A DNA stretch of 64,000 nucleotides. Source: Chiua virens. Taxonomy: Eukaryota > Basidiomycota > Agaricomycetes > Boletales > Boletaceae. The notes beneath the pieces are model-generated. The model was not told the origin of the DNA. It saw nothing but the letters and a program-made list of their open reading frames with translations, and did not search any database. Positions within the stretch are counted from its first letter, which is position 1; every line of letters starts with the position of its first letter. The position numbers and the translations under genes were made by a program. Location of the stretch: the NCBI GenBank assembly GCA_019787685.1, contig JAHNUO010000005.1, positions 1,922,001-1,986,000 of the forward strand, in the 5' to 3' direction. Below are positions 47,810 to 57,977 of this stretch, in pieces.

Positions 47810-48719
47810 CATCAGTAATTTTACAAAAGTCTTTTTTCGTCTTATTCACGACTAAAGCAGACTTGCCGCGCTTATGGCGATAAGCGATTCGGCACAAGAC
47901 GGGCAAGACAATAAGTTAAATAGCATCGCCTACACTACCAATGTACGAAACGTTTATGAGATATATGCCGAGAATATATTAATATTGTTATGTAAATAAA
48001 TAAATGTTGACAGGACATCACGGTAATTCCCACAGAGCCAACTCGGGCGCGCAGCCAGCCAATGAGAAAACGCGACAAAAAGATAGCACTAGCAGGCTTC
48101 GATCCGCAGCATTTCAATAACACCAAGTCGTCCATAAAGACCACTAAGCCATAAAACCTACAGCATCATTAGCTTCCTGACTAAATATATACAGTATATA
48201 AAGTATGATGTAGATTTTCTGTTCAAGGAATCCCTGATTCACAGTCATATACTGAGATCATTGGAATTGTTTTGTGGGACTTTGCAGATTGCTAAATAGA
48301 CTGAACAGAATTTTCGCTCAGTATAGATAATACTGTATATATTTACCCAGGGAACTACAAATACTGTGGGTAGTATGGCCTAGTGGTCTTTATGGATGGC
48401 TTGGTGTTGTTGAAATGTTGCGGATCGAAGCCTGCTGGTGCTATCTTTTTGTCGCGTTTTCTCATTGGCTGGCTGCGCGCCCGAGTTCTGGCTCTGTGGG
48501 AATTACCGTGATGTCCTGTCAACATTTATTTATTTACATAACAATATTAATATATTCTCGGCATATATCTCATAAACGTTTCGTACATTGGTAGTGTAGG
48601 CGATGCTATTTAACTTATTGTCTTGCCCGTCTTGTGCCAAATCGCTTATCGCCATAAGCACGGCAAGTCTGCTTTAGTCGTGAATAAGACAAAAAAAGAC
48701 TTTTGTAAAATTACTGATG
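47810..48719. repeat. Palindrome: two inverted tRNA-like (SINE-like) units
   Basis: The left arm 47810-48156 and right arm 48373-48719 are inverted copies of about 347 bp, roughly 95% identical by eye, around a 216-bp spacer. Each arm has a tRNA-like head next to the spacer: box A TGGCCTAGTGGTC (48376-48388), box B CGGATCGAAGCC (48421-48432), and GGTAGTA pairing with TGCTATC as a 7-bp acceptor-like stem. A roughly 270-bp tail points outward and ends AAAATTACTGATG. No flanking duplication is seen. Either two SINEs inserted head to head, or this is a foldback element carrying pol III promoters. Confidence 0.8.
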
Positions 48720-49040
48720 TCAACTTGATGGTGAAGAAATCAAATACTCTAACAATACGAATCCACAACTTGGATCCTCGCTTATTTCTAGGAAAGCTGA
48801 CAAACCTTAACTCATCCTCGGCATTCACGACCACCAGTGCTAGTCCGTTCGGAAGAACTACTCATAATCAGGTTACTGCATGAGTGTCCAGCCGCCTTCT
48901 GGCCTACTCTGCTTATCATGATGTTATATCCCCCTCACAAATAGATTGTATTGTCTTAAAACCCATCAGTCTATGCAGAGTGACCTGTTTCCTGTCTTGT
49001 GCGCTTTTCACCATCTCTCAACTTGAACCCACCCAAGATT

Positions 49041-49150
49041 ATGTCCTCTGTACAGCTTAGTGACCCTTGGTGGAATAATTATTTGTCCTGTATGCTTTTA
49101 TGCACTCGGAATGATCAGTCTCACATATTTCAACTTTCTTGCAGTCTCCC
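49041..49150 (+). pseudogene. DUF6533 copy D: first exon and intron only
   Basis: ATG at 49041 reads MSSVQLSDPWWNNYLS, matching ...LQWNNYVSL of copy C. The intron GTATGCTTTT...TTCTTGCAG matches copies B and C. Directly after the acceptor the sequence switches to DNA related to 47590-47700 instead of exon 2. The gene is therefore a stub. A CAGCCGCC block upstream (48889) is the diverged promoter motif. Confidence 0.75.
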
Positions 49151-50056
49151 AATAGTGGACATCGTACTTGTTGGTCAACATCAGCTTGTTGATGGCCAGA
49201 GGAATGACGATGAACAGCATTTGTTTCTCTTCATCCCCCTTTGACCCGATCATTGCATAATAAATCATGTCAGGCAGCATGAAACACTTGCAGTGAGCCT
49301 CACTTGTTTCCAGAATGTTGATCAGTCACTTATCTCGGTGCAGCATACGGATCCAAGTTATTTCCAATCATCATGAGTTGCTGGTCCAATGGCTGAGCGC
49401 ACAGTTTCAGATTGACAGCGGGTTTGGACAGGACACCTGAGGAAGAATTAAGGTTTGAACTATACCACTGGCACTGAATCTCACGAGGAACTCTGTGCGG
49501 ATCCAAGCCATCACTGCAGATTGTTTCTCCCAGCGCACAGTTTTAGATTGACAACGGGTTTACGTAAGACACCGGAGAAAGAACCGTGGTCTGACCATGA
49601 GGGTGAGCTGTGTGAGACCTGCAGATGAGGCTGAGCGACATTTGGGATTACAGAAACATGAAAACAGCAAAGAATCTTTGCTGAGACTCTGCTCTCAGCG
49701 CTTCCCGGCTTTCAGGCCTGTGGCCGCCTGCCCTGCAGATCCCGAGGGGGGACCACTAATCTGACCTGATGACCTGGAGGAGGAAATGGAACACCAGTAC
49801 AGCATTCGCCGTGTGGATGTGGAACCGCGGGCGATGCCTATTCCTAGGCCAGAATTTCAAGTTATCACTGCCACTCATCATTGCCCGTGCTGATTGTTTC
49901 AAAAGGTGCACTTAAACTACTCAGGCTACTGCATGAGTGACCGTCAGGTTCTAGCCGCATCAGCGCCATGGTATTTAACATATGTTCTATGGGGGTCACA
50001 AGTGGATTCTGTGCTCATATAAACTCATCGACTGAGTGTGGCGAACACCCCATAGT
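49151..50056. other. Further partial modules and an orphan DUF6533 promoter cut by an LTR
   Basis: Blocks AGATTGACAGCGGGTTTGGA (49406), AGATTGACAACGGGTTTACG (49536) and AGATTGACGACGGGTTTGAA (43056) mark three copies of the same upstream DNA. At 49936-50056 lies another copy of the promoter region (GCATGAGTGACC, TAGCCGCATCAGC), ending where the gypsy LTR begins. No coding exon of this copy is in the window. Confidence 0.6.
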
Positions 50057-50815
50057 TGTTACGATTCATCTTTTCCTTCACTTTTCTTGCTACTTTCTCT
50101 ACACTCGATACTACAGGTATCTCCTACGATTCAATCCGCAAGGCTTACCCTTGCCCCGGATTACTCAGCAAGGGCTTAACCCTTTGCCCCACCTTTTCTC
50201 TCTTCTTATCCAGATACTCCGATCACGCACTCCGGCTCAACCCGGGGATCCGTCGTCGCTTCCGTCCTTCTACTTCTTGATCCGGTACGGATCACTTTCA
50301 TTTCCGCTGTCACTTGGACAGCTTCCGTATTTACCATTCCCTTCTCTCGTCGATCTGGTGCTTCCGCCCCGCACGACTCCTTTGGTCCTTAGTCTGTTCC
50401 GCTCTTCCTGACCACCCCTTTTGACTGCTGGTCCGTGCACCAATCTCGTAGTATAAATACCGTGCAGTGATACTCCTGTACCTTAGTCTTGATCTACGCA
50501 ATCTAAGCTAGTATCACTGCTCCTCTTCGGACCCCCTCAAGGTCATCCCTCGTCGCTGCGACCAACGTCCAGCATCTCGATCCACCCCGATCACAAGGGG
50601 CAGTCTTGGTCCTTCGGGTATAGATTCCCAACAGGACGCTCTTAGGCAACGTCCTAAGTTCTAACTCGTCTCACTGGTAGCAATACGCTGACCAGCACTC
50701 CTCCTCGAACTCTACAGCGCGCCACGTATCAAGTGGTGGTTGTTTGAGTTATCGCAGCCGCTTGGTACTTGCGCTTTTGCGTCTACGCTAGGCCCTACCC
50801 GGGATTACCGTAACA
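50057..50815 (+). repeat. 5' LTR of gypsy element 2
   Basis: TGTTACGATTCA...ATTACCGTAACA, 759 bp, with inverted TGTTAC/GTAACA ends. TATA box GTATAAATAC at 50451-50460. The last 130 bp match the solo LTR at 10668 (GTATCAAGTGGTGGTTGTTT and on). It has landed in a duplicated DUF6533 promoter. Confidence 0.93.
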
Positions 50816-51222
50816 TAAGATCAAGACTACTCCCTCAGCCTGCCATCGCGCAGTAGCTGCCCACCATTGCTGGACGACACCCCACTCGTCCGACCCTTAC
50901 CCCTCGTTGGAGTCTTCGGACATCTAACACCCCATCGTCCGATCTATCCGACGATAACCCTGAACCCACTTCGCCTTCTTCTGAACCCCAGGAGAACGAC
51001 TTCGACATCAACGTCGAACACTCTAACTCTGAAGACGAAACCCAGTAACTAGCTGAACGTCTTACCACCTCACTCGACATACCGAGTCTCGCCTCCTTTG
51101 CGTCCCCTACGACCCCACGAAGGATCAACCCCGGACCCTCCTCGCTCCGCAACCCGAACCCCTCTGTGGTTCTCCCTTCGGCACCAACCCCGAACCCTAC
51201 GCCCACCACCTCGTCTAGCAAC

Positions 51223-52071
51223 ATGACTAGCAAGGCAGTCGAACTTCACCTCGGAAAACCCTCCACCTTCGACGGGTCCTATGACCGCGCCGTACCCTGG
51301 CTCAACGACGTAGCAACATATCTCTTCGTCAACGACCCCATCTATGACACCGATAACAAACGTGTCGCCTTCGCCCTTTCGTTTATGACGGAAGGATCCG
51401 CTAAAACTTGGGCCGATACATTCCGCGCCAAGGCTATTCCCCTCCGCTCCTTCGGGAGTTGGACCGACTGGCAGACGGAGTTCCAAAAGGACTTCGAACA
51501 CCATGACACTAAAGGCGACGCTATCGCCTGGCTCTCCACCACTCGGGTAACCCGCAACGAGGATGTACCCTCCTATATCTCCTCGTTCCGCAACAAAGTT
51601 GCCACCGCCACCCTCACCGGATCGGACTCTGTTCTGATCAACTTCTTCGCTGCCGGCCTTCCCCCTTCGCTTATGCACAGGATCCAGGGAATGGACACCG
51701 TACCCACGACTATCGACAAATGGTACACCCAGGCCATTCATTTCAAGACGCAGTGGGAACGCGCAGACGAGATCGCTCGTCGCAACAAGAAACCCGCCGC
51801 CACTGTCGTCTTCCACGACTCCCCCGCTCCATCCCGTAAAAAGGAACGAGACCCCGACGCCATGGACGTGGACTCTATCCGCGTAAACAAGATGACCGAT
51901 GCCGAGCGAAAGCGATGCATCGACAAGAACCTCTGTTTCCGGTGCCGCCAACCTGGCCACCGCACCTCTTCTTGCCCGGTCTTCACGACCGACTCCGCTC
52001 GTTCCGCCCCCGCACCTAACAAGAAGGTCCGGAAGACCGAACCCAAACCCGAACCTATCCCTGCTTTGTAG
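51223..52071 (+). CDS. Gypsy Gag polyprotein
   Basis: ATG at 51223 (MTSKAVELHLGKPSTF), 282 codons to TAG 52069-52071; the frame is also open upstream to about 51060, so the start could be earlier. The central part is the retrotransposon gag domain (AFALSFMTEGSAKTWADTFRA, WTDWQTEFQKDFEHHD, FAAGLPPSLMHRIQ). It ends in a zinc knuckle CFRCRQPGHRTSSC (CX2CX4HX4C, near 51937-51978) and a basic tail. Gag forms virus-like particles in the cytoplasm and binds element RNA through the knuckle. Codon use is C-ending rich and clean, unlike the decayed gag near 1-2640. The protease follows in another frame. Confidence 0.92.
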   Translation: MTSKAVELHLGKPSTFDGSYDRAVPWLNDVATYLFVNDPIYDTDNKRVAFALSFMTEGSAKTWADTFRAKAIPLRSFGSWTDWQTEFQKDFEHHDTKGDAIAWLSTTRVTRNEDVPSYISSFRNKVATATLTGSDSVLINFFAAGLPPSLMHRIQGMDTVPTTIDKWYTQAIHFKTQWERADEIARRNKKPAATVVFHDSPAPSRKKERDPDAMDVDSIRVNKMTDAERKRCIDKNLCFRCRQPGHRTSSCPVFTTDSARSAPAPNKKVRKTEPKPEPIPAL

Positions 52072-52229
52072 GAGATAGAGGACGATGATGACGACTCTAT
52101 GAGCGTCAACAAAGTCAACTCCAACGCCCCTGAACCCATCACGGGTTTTTAAGGCGGAAGACCGATTCGACGCCGGTATCTTCCCATTCTCGTACCCATG
52201 TACTTGTAGCTGAGTTAGCATGCCAATCT

Positions 52230-52454
52230 ATGCAGATTCCGATTAGATTAAATGCTACCGCTACCTCGAAAGACGTCGACACCCGCGCTCTCATCGACTC
52301 GGGAGCCGGGATAAACTGTATCGACTGGCACTTCATCCAGAAGAACAAGTTTCCTAAGGAACGCGTCCCAAAACCTATCCCGGTTCGGAACGTGGATTCC
52401 ACCGCGAACAAGAATGGTGACATCAAATTCACCACCACCCTCCGGATTGCTCTT
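52230..52454 (+). pseudogene. Gypsy protease (N-terminal part), interrupted
   Basis: The frame from about 52230 reads IPIRLNATATSKDVDTRALI, then the active-site triplet DSGAG, then INCIDWHFIQKNKF and VRNVDSTANKNGDIKF, ending TTLRIAL at 52454. This is a retropepsin-like aspartic protease that processes Gag-Pol. It resumes at 63755 as GGVLQRVKFHIIHCGSENVILG, which includes the ILGLPW motif closing the protease fold. The two halves are in one frame once the insert and one TT are removed, so the insertion alone destroyed it. Confidence 0.88.
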
Positions 52455-52469
52455 CATCAGGAAACTTCA

Positions 52470-52640
52470 CAAAGTCTATGTAGTCCTATGTAGTCTATAT
52501 AGTGCTATAGTAGCAGTAGTCTTCTCATCTATACATAGCTACTACATAGTTGGGGGGTTTACTATATAGTACTATGTATCACAACATAGACATACATGAT
52601 TCATCTATGTACTACATAGTTGACAGTTGTAACAGCTTGA
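52470..52640. repeat. Left subterminal repeats (CTATGTAGT / ACTACATAG)
   Basis: CTATGTAGT at 52476 and 52488, and ACTACATAGTT at 52539 and 52611, with several CTATATAGT variants between. The same motif occurs in both orientations and again near the right end, as expected for transposase-binding subterminal repeats. Confidence 0.75.
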
Positions 52641-53123
52641 AAGCACTACATATCACTATGAATGCTACTATGACCTACCACAAGACAATAGAATCACCCT
52701 CAGGCTTGTATAAAATAATCCAACAAACCCTATAATATTTTCATAACATCTAGTATAGCTATCTAAAGTGTATCTAAACCCATATTAGCAAAACAGATCC
52801 GGGAGGGTGACATGGAATGGCCTGGTGTGGCCATACAACACAGATGCAGGTTTGATGTCAGGGGATGGCTGGGGGTTGTGAGGGTGATGTACTTACTCGT
52901 GTGCATCTTTTCGGGTGTCAGATAGTGCCTGTAGATGCATTGATGATGCTAGTGGGGTCAGGAATGGCATCACCTGATCAACAGGAAAACGTACAAAATG
53001 GACCTGGCTTTTCTCGCAGCAAAGAAATGGGTGCCGTCTTGGTCCGTTGCAAGGCACCACAGGAGTGCTTAGAGGGTCTGAGTATGAAGGTCTACTGGTG
53101 CTGACCTTGTTCGTCGTATCGGA

Positions 53124-54990
53124 ACACTTTTAGAGACCCATTGCGTAAACCAGTGTAGACGGTACCAGTGTTTTTCGGGTGAACGCAGGTGGGTTGGCTC
53201 GGGAGAACTGGCGTGCATCGGAGGCAAACATGACGTATGGACACAACATTGTCATCATCCATGCATTATATCGTCGCTGCCATGTCCTCATCCTCATCGT
53301 CAGGCGAGGTGGCACAAGGGAGGTGGTGACATGAGGAAGGTGAAGTGGCGCGAGGAGGTGAGGTGGAGGGGTCGTCGTCGTCGTCGTCGTGGCGTCCTCG
53401 TCCTCGTCCTCGTCCTCATGGGATCCTTGTCTTCTTCATCGTGGCGTCCTCCTCGTCCTCATGGCGTCCTCTTCATCTCGTCGTCGGGTGAGGTGGAGGT
53501 ATCGTTGTCGTCGTTGCATCCTCATCGTTGCAACGTTGCGATCGCGTCGTCGTTGCCGTCCTCGGGACCTGGTGGCACAAGGGTGGAGAATGATGGCGGG
53601 TGACATAGTAGGTGGGGTGCGTCCTCCTCATCTCCATGGGATCCTTGTCTTCTTCATCGTGGCGTCCTCCTTCTTGTGGCGTCCTCTTCATCTCGTCATC
53701 AGGTGAGGTGGAGGTATCGTTGTCGTCGTTGCATCCTCGTTGCGACGTTGCGATCGCGTTGTCGTTGCCGTCCTCGGGACCTGGTGGCATAGTAGGTGGG
53801 GTGCGTCCTCCTCATCTCCGTGGCATCCTTCAAGTTGTCTTCCTCCTCGTAGCATCCTCGTCCTCGTCTTGTCCTCGTCGTTGTCGTCAGGTGAAGTGGC
53901 ACGAGGATGGCGAGGTGGAGGCATCATCGTCACGGTCGCATCGTCGTTATCGACCTCGGGCCTGGTGGCACGATGGGGGTGGCACAAGGGAGAGGATGGG
54001 GGATGACGGCAGGCGGCATAGTAGGTGGGGTTGCCAGTAGGTGCATCCTCCTCGTCGTCATCGTGGCGTCCCCGTCCTTGTTGTCATGGCATCTTTGTCT
54101 TCCTCATTGTGGCGTCCTCGTCGTCGCAGTCACATCGCCATTGTTATCCTCGGGATATGTGGCACGATGGGAGTGACACAAGGGAGGCAGATGGCGACGG
54201 CGGGGTAGTAGGCAGGGTTGGGTGAGGTGCGTCGTCATCGTGTCGGTCTAGGCGTCGGTCTAGGGTAAGGTGTGGGAGGTGGCGTGGCGTGGCGTGGCGT
54301 TGTCGTCGTGACTATGAATGGAAAGGGAGTCGTGTGGTGGACCAGGTGGCACGAGGTTTGGTGCAAGGGAGAGAGGGGAGTGAAGTGGTGTAGCAGGCGG
54401 AGTTGAGTGAGGTGCGTCGTTGTTGTGGTCGCGTTCGTAGGGTGACGTGTAGGATGCGGAGTGAGGTTGCATCGTTGTTGTCGTGACTATGAAGGGAAAG
54501 GGCATGTGGTGGACCAGGTGGCACAAGGGTTGGCACAAGAGGGATGGTGGAAGTGAGGTGGTGTAGCAGGTGGAGTTGGGTGAGGTCTATTGTCGTCATC
54601 GTTGCGTTGTCGTCATCGCATCGTCGTTGCGTTGTCGTCATCGCATCGTCGTCGCGTTGTCGTCATCGCCACGAAGGGAGAGGGAGGAGTGTGTGGCATG
54701 AAGGAGAGGGATACCCACCGCATCGCGTCGCGTCGCCGTGTCACCATTCGTCACCACAAAGGGAGAGGGAGGGGTGCATGCCACCAGTGGCACGAAGGAG
54801 AGGAGATCCGGACCGAGTGGTGCAACCATGTCGCGATTGCGAAAATAAAAATCCATGATTGTAGTTGTGCTCGAGTCTTCATTTCTGCTTGCCCGTTGAG
54901 AGCGACCAAATTTGACATACGATCCTGTCACGATTCTCGTCCCGTCCGGCAAGACGTCGACCGCCCACAGGTACCGTTGGTAAGGTGAGA
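53124..54990 (-). pseudogene. WD40-gene fragments captured in the transposon
   Basis: Minus-strand translation at about 54985-54905 reads RYLWAVDVLPDGTRIVTGSY, a WD40 blade like AVDVSPDGSKIVTGSD of the host gene at 40.4 kb. At about 53195-53110 it reads NTGTVYTGLRNGSLKVFRYDE, another blade. Between them lies only low-complexity DNA. The pieces keep the order and strand of a gene but no continuous frame, so they are remnants of a host WD40 gene rather than an active one. Which locus donated them cannot be told here. Confidence 0.6.
53330..54830 (-). repeat. GC-rich degenerate minisatellite, left block
   Basis: Several tandem layers: a roughly 220-bp unit (53469-53650 and 53687-53830, sharing GGTGAGGTGGAGGTATCGTT and GCCGTCCTCGGGACCTGGTG) and a roughly 175-bp unit (54305-54475 and 54479-54640, sharing TTGTCGTCGTGACTATGAA and GTGGTGGACCAGGTGGCAC). 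Interspersed CGTCGT and CCTCGT runs make all frames open on both strands, which gives spurious ORFs. Confidence 0.85.
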
Positions 54991-55476
54991 TGTAGGAGGT
55001 GGGCTGAAGACTGAAGTACTGAAGCTTGAAGTGCCATCGCATCGTCGTGTCACCATTCATCAACTCGTGGTGGCGCCGTCAAGTGAAGGGTGAGGCCTTG
55101 AGGTCACTGAGGTGTGGGAGGGGCGAGGTGTGATGGTGAGGGAGCTTGAGACAAATACGACGCGTGGACGCGACACGTTGTCACACCGTTGTCACGTCGT
55201 CGCCCTCGGGTGAGATGCAGCAGGGCAGACATCTCTACATGAAATAAAACAGACCAAGCAGCATACGATTCTCCCAAATCTAAGTACCATTACAAAGTAC
55301 CAGTGTACTCTCTAATCCCGACACTGTTCCAACTGGCAATCGCGGATAGCATTCTTGAACACGCGACTCGGCACGGCAACCTTCCTATTCTCACCCATAG
55401 CTTCACTCCCCGGGACGCCAGCATTGACACTGAACATTCAAATCAGCCACTTTCGTCAATTGTGCTGGACATGCAC

Positions 55477-57244
55477 TTACCAGCCATTGTTGTAGACACC
55501 TTGTAACAACTTGTCGAGTAGTTTGTATTCAGCCGTTTCGCGATGGAAGTCTTCGAGTGTGGCCATGTGAGTGAGGTAGATGGGTGAATACTCCTCTCCG
55601 GTGAACGAGACTTGCGCGCGACTCCCCTGAGCCCACTCATCGATAGCACAATGAAGCTAAATACGAACACATCAGCAATATATTCCGAGTATTAATAGAC
55701 ATCCGTACCGCTGCCACTGCGAGAGCAAAGCCTGGACGGGGGAATGGATTGTAGTAGCTAGACCACCTTACGCCTTCATCCTTCCTACTCTTGAATAAAA
55801 CTTCATTGATGACGGATTGGATTGCTGGATTCCCGTATGGTCCACTGTGCTCGTCAACTGACCCACCCCGAGTCTAAAGAAAGAGTGAGCCACAACACAA
55901 GCTGACAAAGAAACACTTACGCGGAAAGTGAACGCTGCCTCATCGAGGAGCACCTGGACGAGGAGCCGGTTTTTCTCAATCACTGTTGGGTCTGCGCTGG
56001 CTTGGAACCCAAATGCGGTTTGGACAATTGCACGCGCTTTAGTTTTAAATTGTCTGCGGGTTTGAGATCCACGTTGAGTGAGCTAAACGAAATGTTATTT
56101 TCGTGAATCCGAATCAGTGATCACGTACCAGTTTAAAGTTCCTCGCATCCAACGCCATCTCACCAGCGATCTCATGCTGCTTGCATGCTAAAGTCCAAGC
56201 CTCCCTGGCCCAGTTATATTCATCGTCAGGGGAAGGGTAAGGGTTCACCGTAAGTAAACGACCACGATAAATTCCGATGGCAGTCTTGACGACCGGTAAC
56301 GTGCTCGGGTCACAGTCTGAAGCACGAGCGCGCTGCTTACCACCCGTCCTGGATTTCCTTCCAGCGCTCAGAGCAGAGGCCTTGACCTCCCTGGGCTGAA
56401 AAGCCTTGGATGGTAAGGCCCCGTGAGACTCATCATTGTTGCTGATGATCTCCACGCAGCGGGCACGTTTTCTCGGCGTGGGCTCGTCATCTGCACTGTG
56501 AACCGCGCTAAAACTGTCCAAGGCAGTTGCAGTGCAGTTGGAATCGGTGTCCATATCCGGCAGCTCTGAGGGGTCTTCGTCATCGGGCTCATAGTCACGA
56601 TCACGGTCGTCGTCACAATCAGTGGGTTCGAGTTCCCTGATACTACACATGTCAGTATGTAATTTGTAGAGGAATGCCAACTCACGATTCAGAATGTGCG
56701 CGCTTGAGTGGCATACGAGGGATTACTTCACCCTCACTGGATTCTTGTTCCATGGCGTACGATGCAGCCCTGCGATTGACCATGGGTGCCTTGTATGCTT
56801 TCTTTTCAGACGGGATCATCATAAAGGGCTTTCCTGGCCTTATCACGCCGAGTTGTAGTCCTTTAACCGGTGGCACGCTACCCTTTCGCGCCACCAGTTG
56901 AGTTGCTAAGAGCGTCTCGTGGCGAACTAAGGGCCTCCCTATGGACCTGGCAGAAAACTGTGGCATGGAAATTTGGCGATGACATCCAACCATTGACCCT
57001 AAGTCACTCACTGCGTTGTCAGGTGCGAGTCGGGTGGGACGGGACTGATCGGTTTGGGCACTGGTCCCACTCTCGAGTCCCTTAGCAGCCTTTGTCACCT
57101 GCTCGCGCCTAAGCGTCCGCTCAGCTTGGCGTTTCGCCTTGTCGGTAGACGCCTTTTCAGCTGCTACCTTTTCATGTTCTCTTTCCCCTGTGTTCACTTT
57201 TCATCTCTGTATTCACGCAACGAAATGAGAATATTACCTTGCAT
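55477..57244 (-). CDS. DUF6532-type protein, companion gene of the Plavaka transposase
   Basis: Proposed first exon is only 7 nt (57244-57238), joined through GTAATATT...GAAAAG to 57197 (MQVNTGEREHEKVAAEK). Exon 2 ends near 56687; exon 3 (56641-56127) is acidic and basic (DDDRDRDYEPDDEDPSELPD, TPRKRARCVE), a nuclear-like tail, then begins the conserved domain (VKTAIGIYRGRLLTVNPYPS, WTLACKQHEIAG). After an intron come LTQRGSQTRRQFKTKARAIV and TAFGF, matching the RGSQ-RG-K-KAR pattern of DUF6532, then VNEV-type helices (NPAIQSVINEVLFKSRK, PRPGFALAVAA) and LHCAIDEWAQGSRAQV to LLQGVYNNGW. DUF6532 proteins are common in Agaricomycetes and unnamed in function. The gene is divergent from the transposase, 730 bp apart. 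Confidence 0.75.
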
Positions 57245-57977
57245 TACTTGAAATTTTTCGCTGGGGCGAGAAACACGGCCTGACCGTGTGGAGTCGGTGT
57301 GCATGAACGGCATGTCGTCAAGAACTTTAGGTATCTGGGCTATTAAGAAACGAGTAGGGGTTGCAACGATGATGTGGGGAGTGATGATGCGGCTGAGGAG
57401 AGAAGCAGCAGCCTTTTATATTCAAGAAGGTAAGAGGAACGTACCAAGTGGGATGGCCATTTAATCACACCGTTCTGCCGATGTTTTTTGCAAGCGGTGA
57501 GCCATAAACAAAAGGGTCCATGGGTCACGATCATCGCAATGCACGCTTGTGGAGCAGACCCGGACGAAGCGAGAGTGGTGGCTGGAGAAGAGTCAGTATG
57601 TGGGTTGGATGCATCGGACAAACCACGAGTCGCTTACCAAGACGTCAGCCTGATAGCGGAGCCGAAGGGCGGCGAATCAAGCCACACCGACATACGCAGC
57701 AGAGGATCTACTATTCGGGTTAGTGTCCATTCATGACGGTCACCGATTGGATCGGTGCAATAAATGATGGTTACGCCGGCTGCAGGGCCCTAAGGAAAAT
57801 ATGTGGGTCCTTGGGTTATTGGTTCGGCATAGCGGTGATTATGACGCCCGGATGGACGGTCGGGTACATCGGGTATGTTCATTGAACTGGGCAGTCACTA
57901 GATTATAAGTTAGTGATGGCAAGCTAAGATGGGTTAAACTTGCCTCGTCGAGCAACAGTACTCCGTCACTTTCATCC
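57245..57977. other. Shared intergenic region of DUF6532 and transposase genes
   Basis: About 730 bp between two divergent starts inside the transposon; probably a bidirectional promoter. No TATA box is clear and no coding frame is supported. Confidence 0.5.

Noticed and set aside
48373..48450. Functional tRNA gene
   Set aside because: Acceptor-like stem and boxes are present, but the anticodon and T arms do not fold properly and it occurs as an inverted pair with a long shared tail; SINE-like.
51070..52221. Long antisense ORF (383 codons) over gag
   Set aside because: Composition is V/G/R-rich shadow of a C-ending codon bias; the sense frame has a gag domain and zinc knuckle.
53331..54990. 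Many overlapping ORFs in the GC-rich block
   Set aside because: All six frames are open because of CGT/CCT triplet runs; repeats, not genes.
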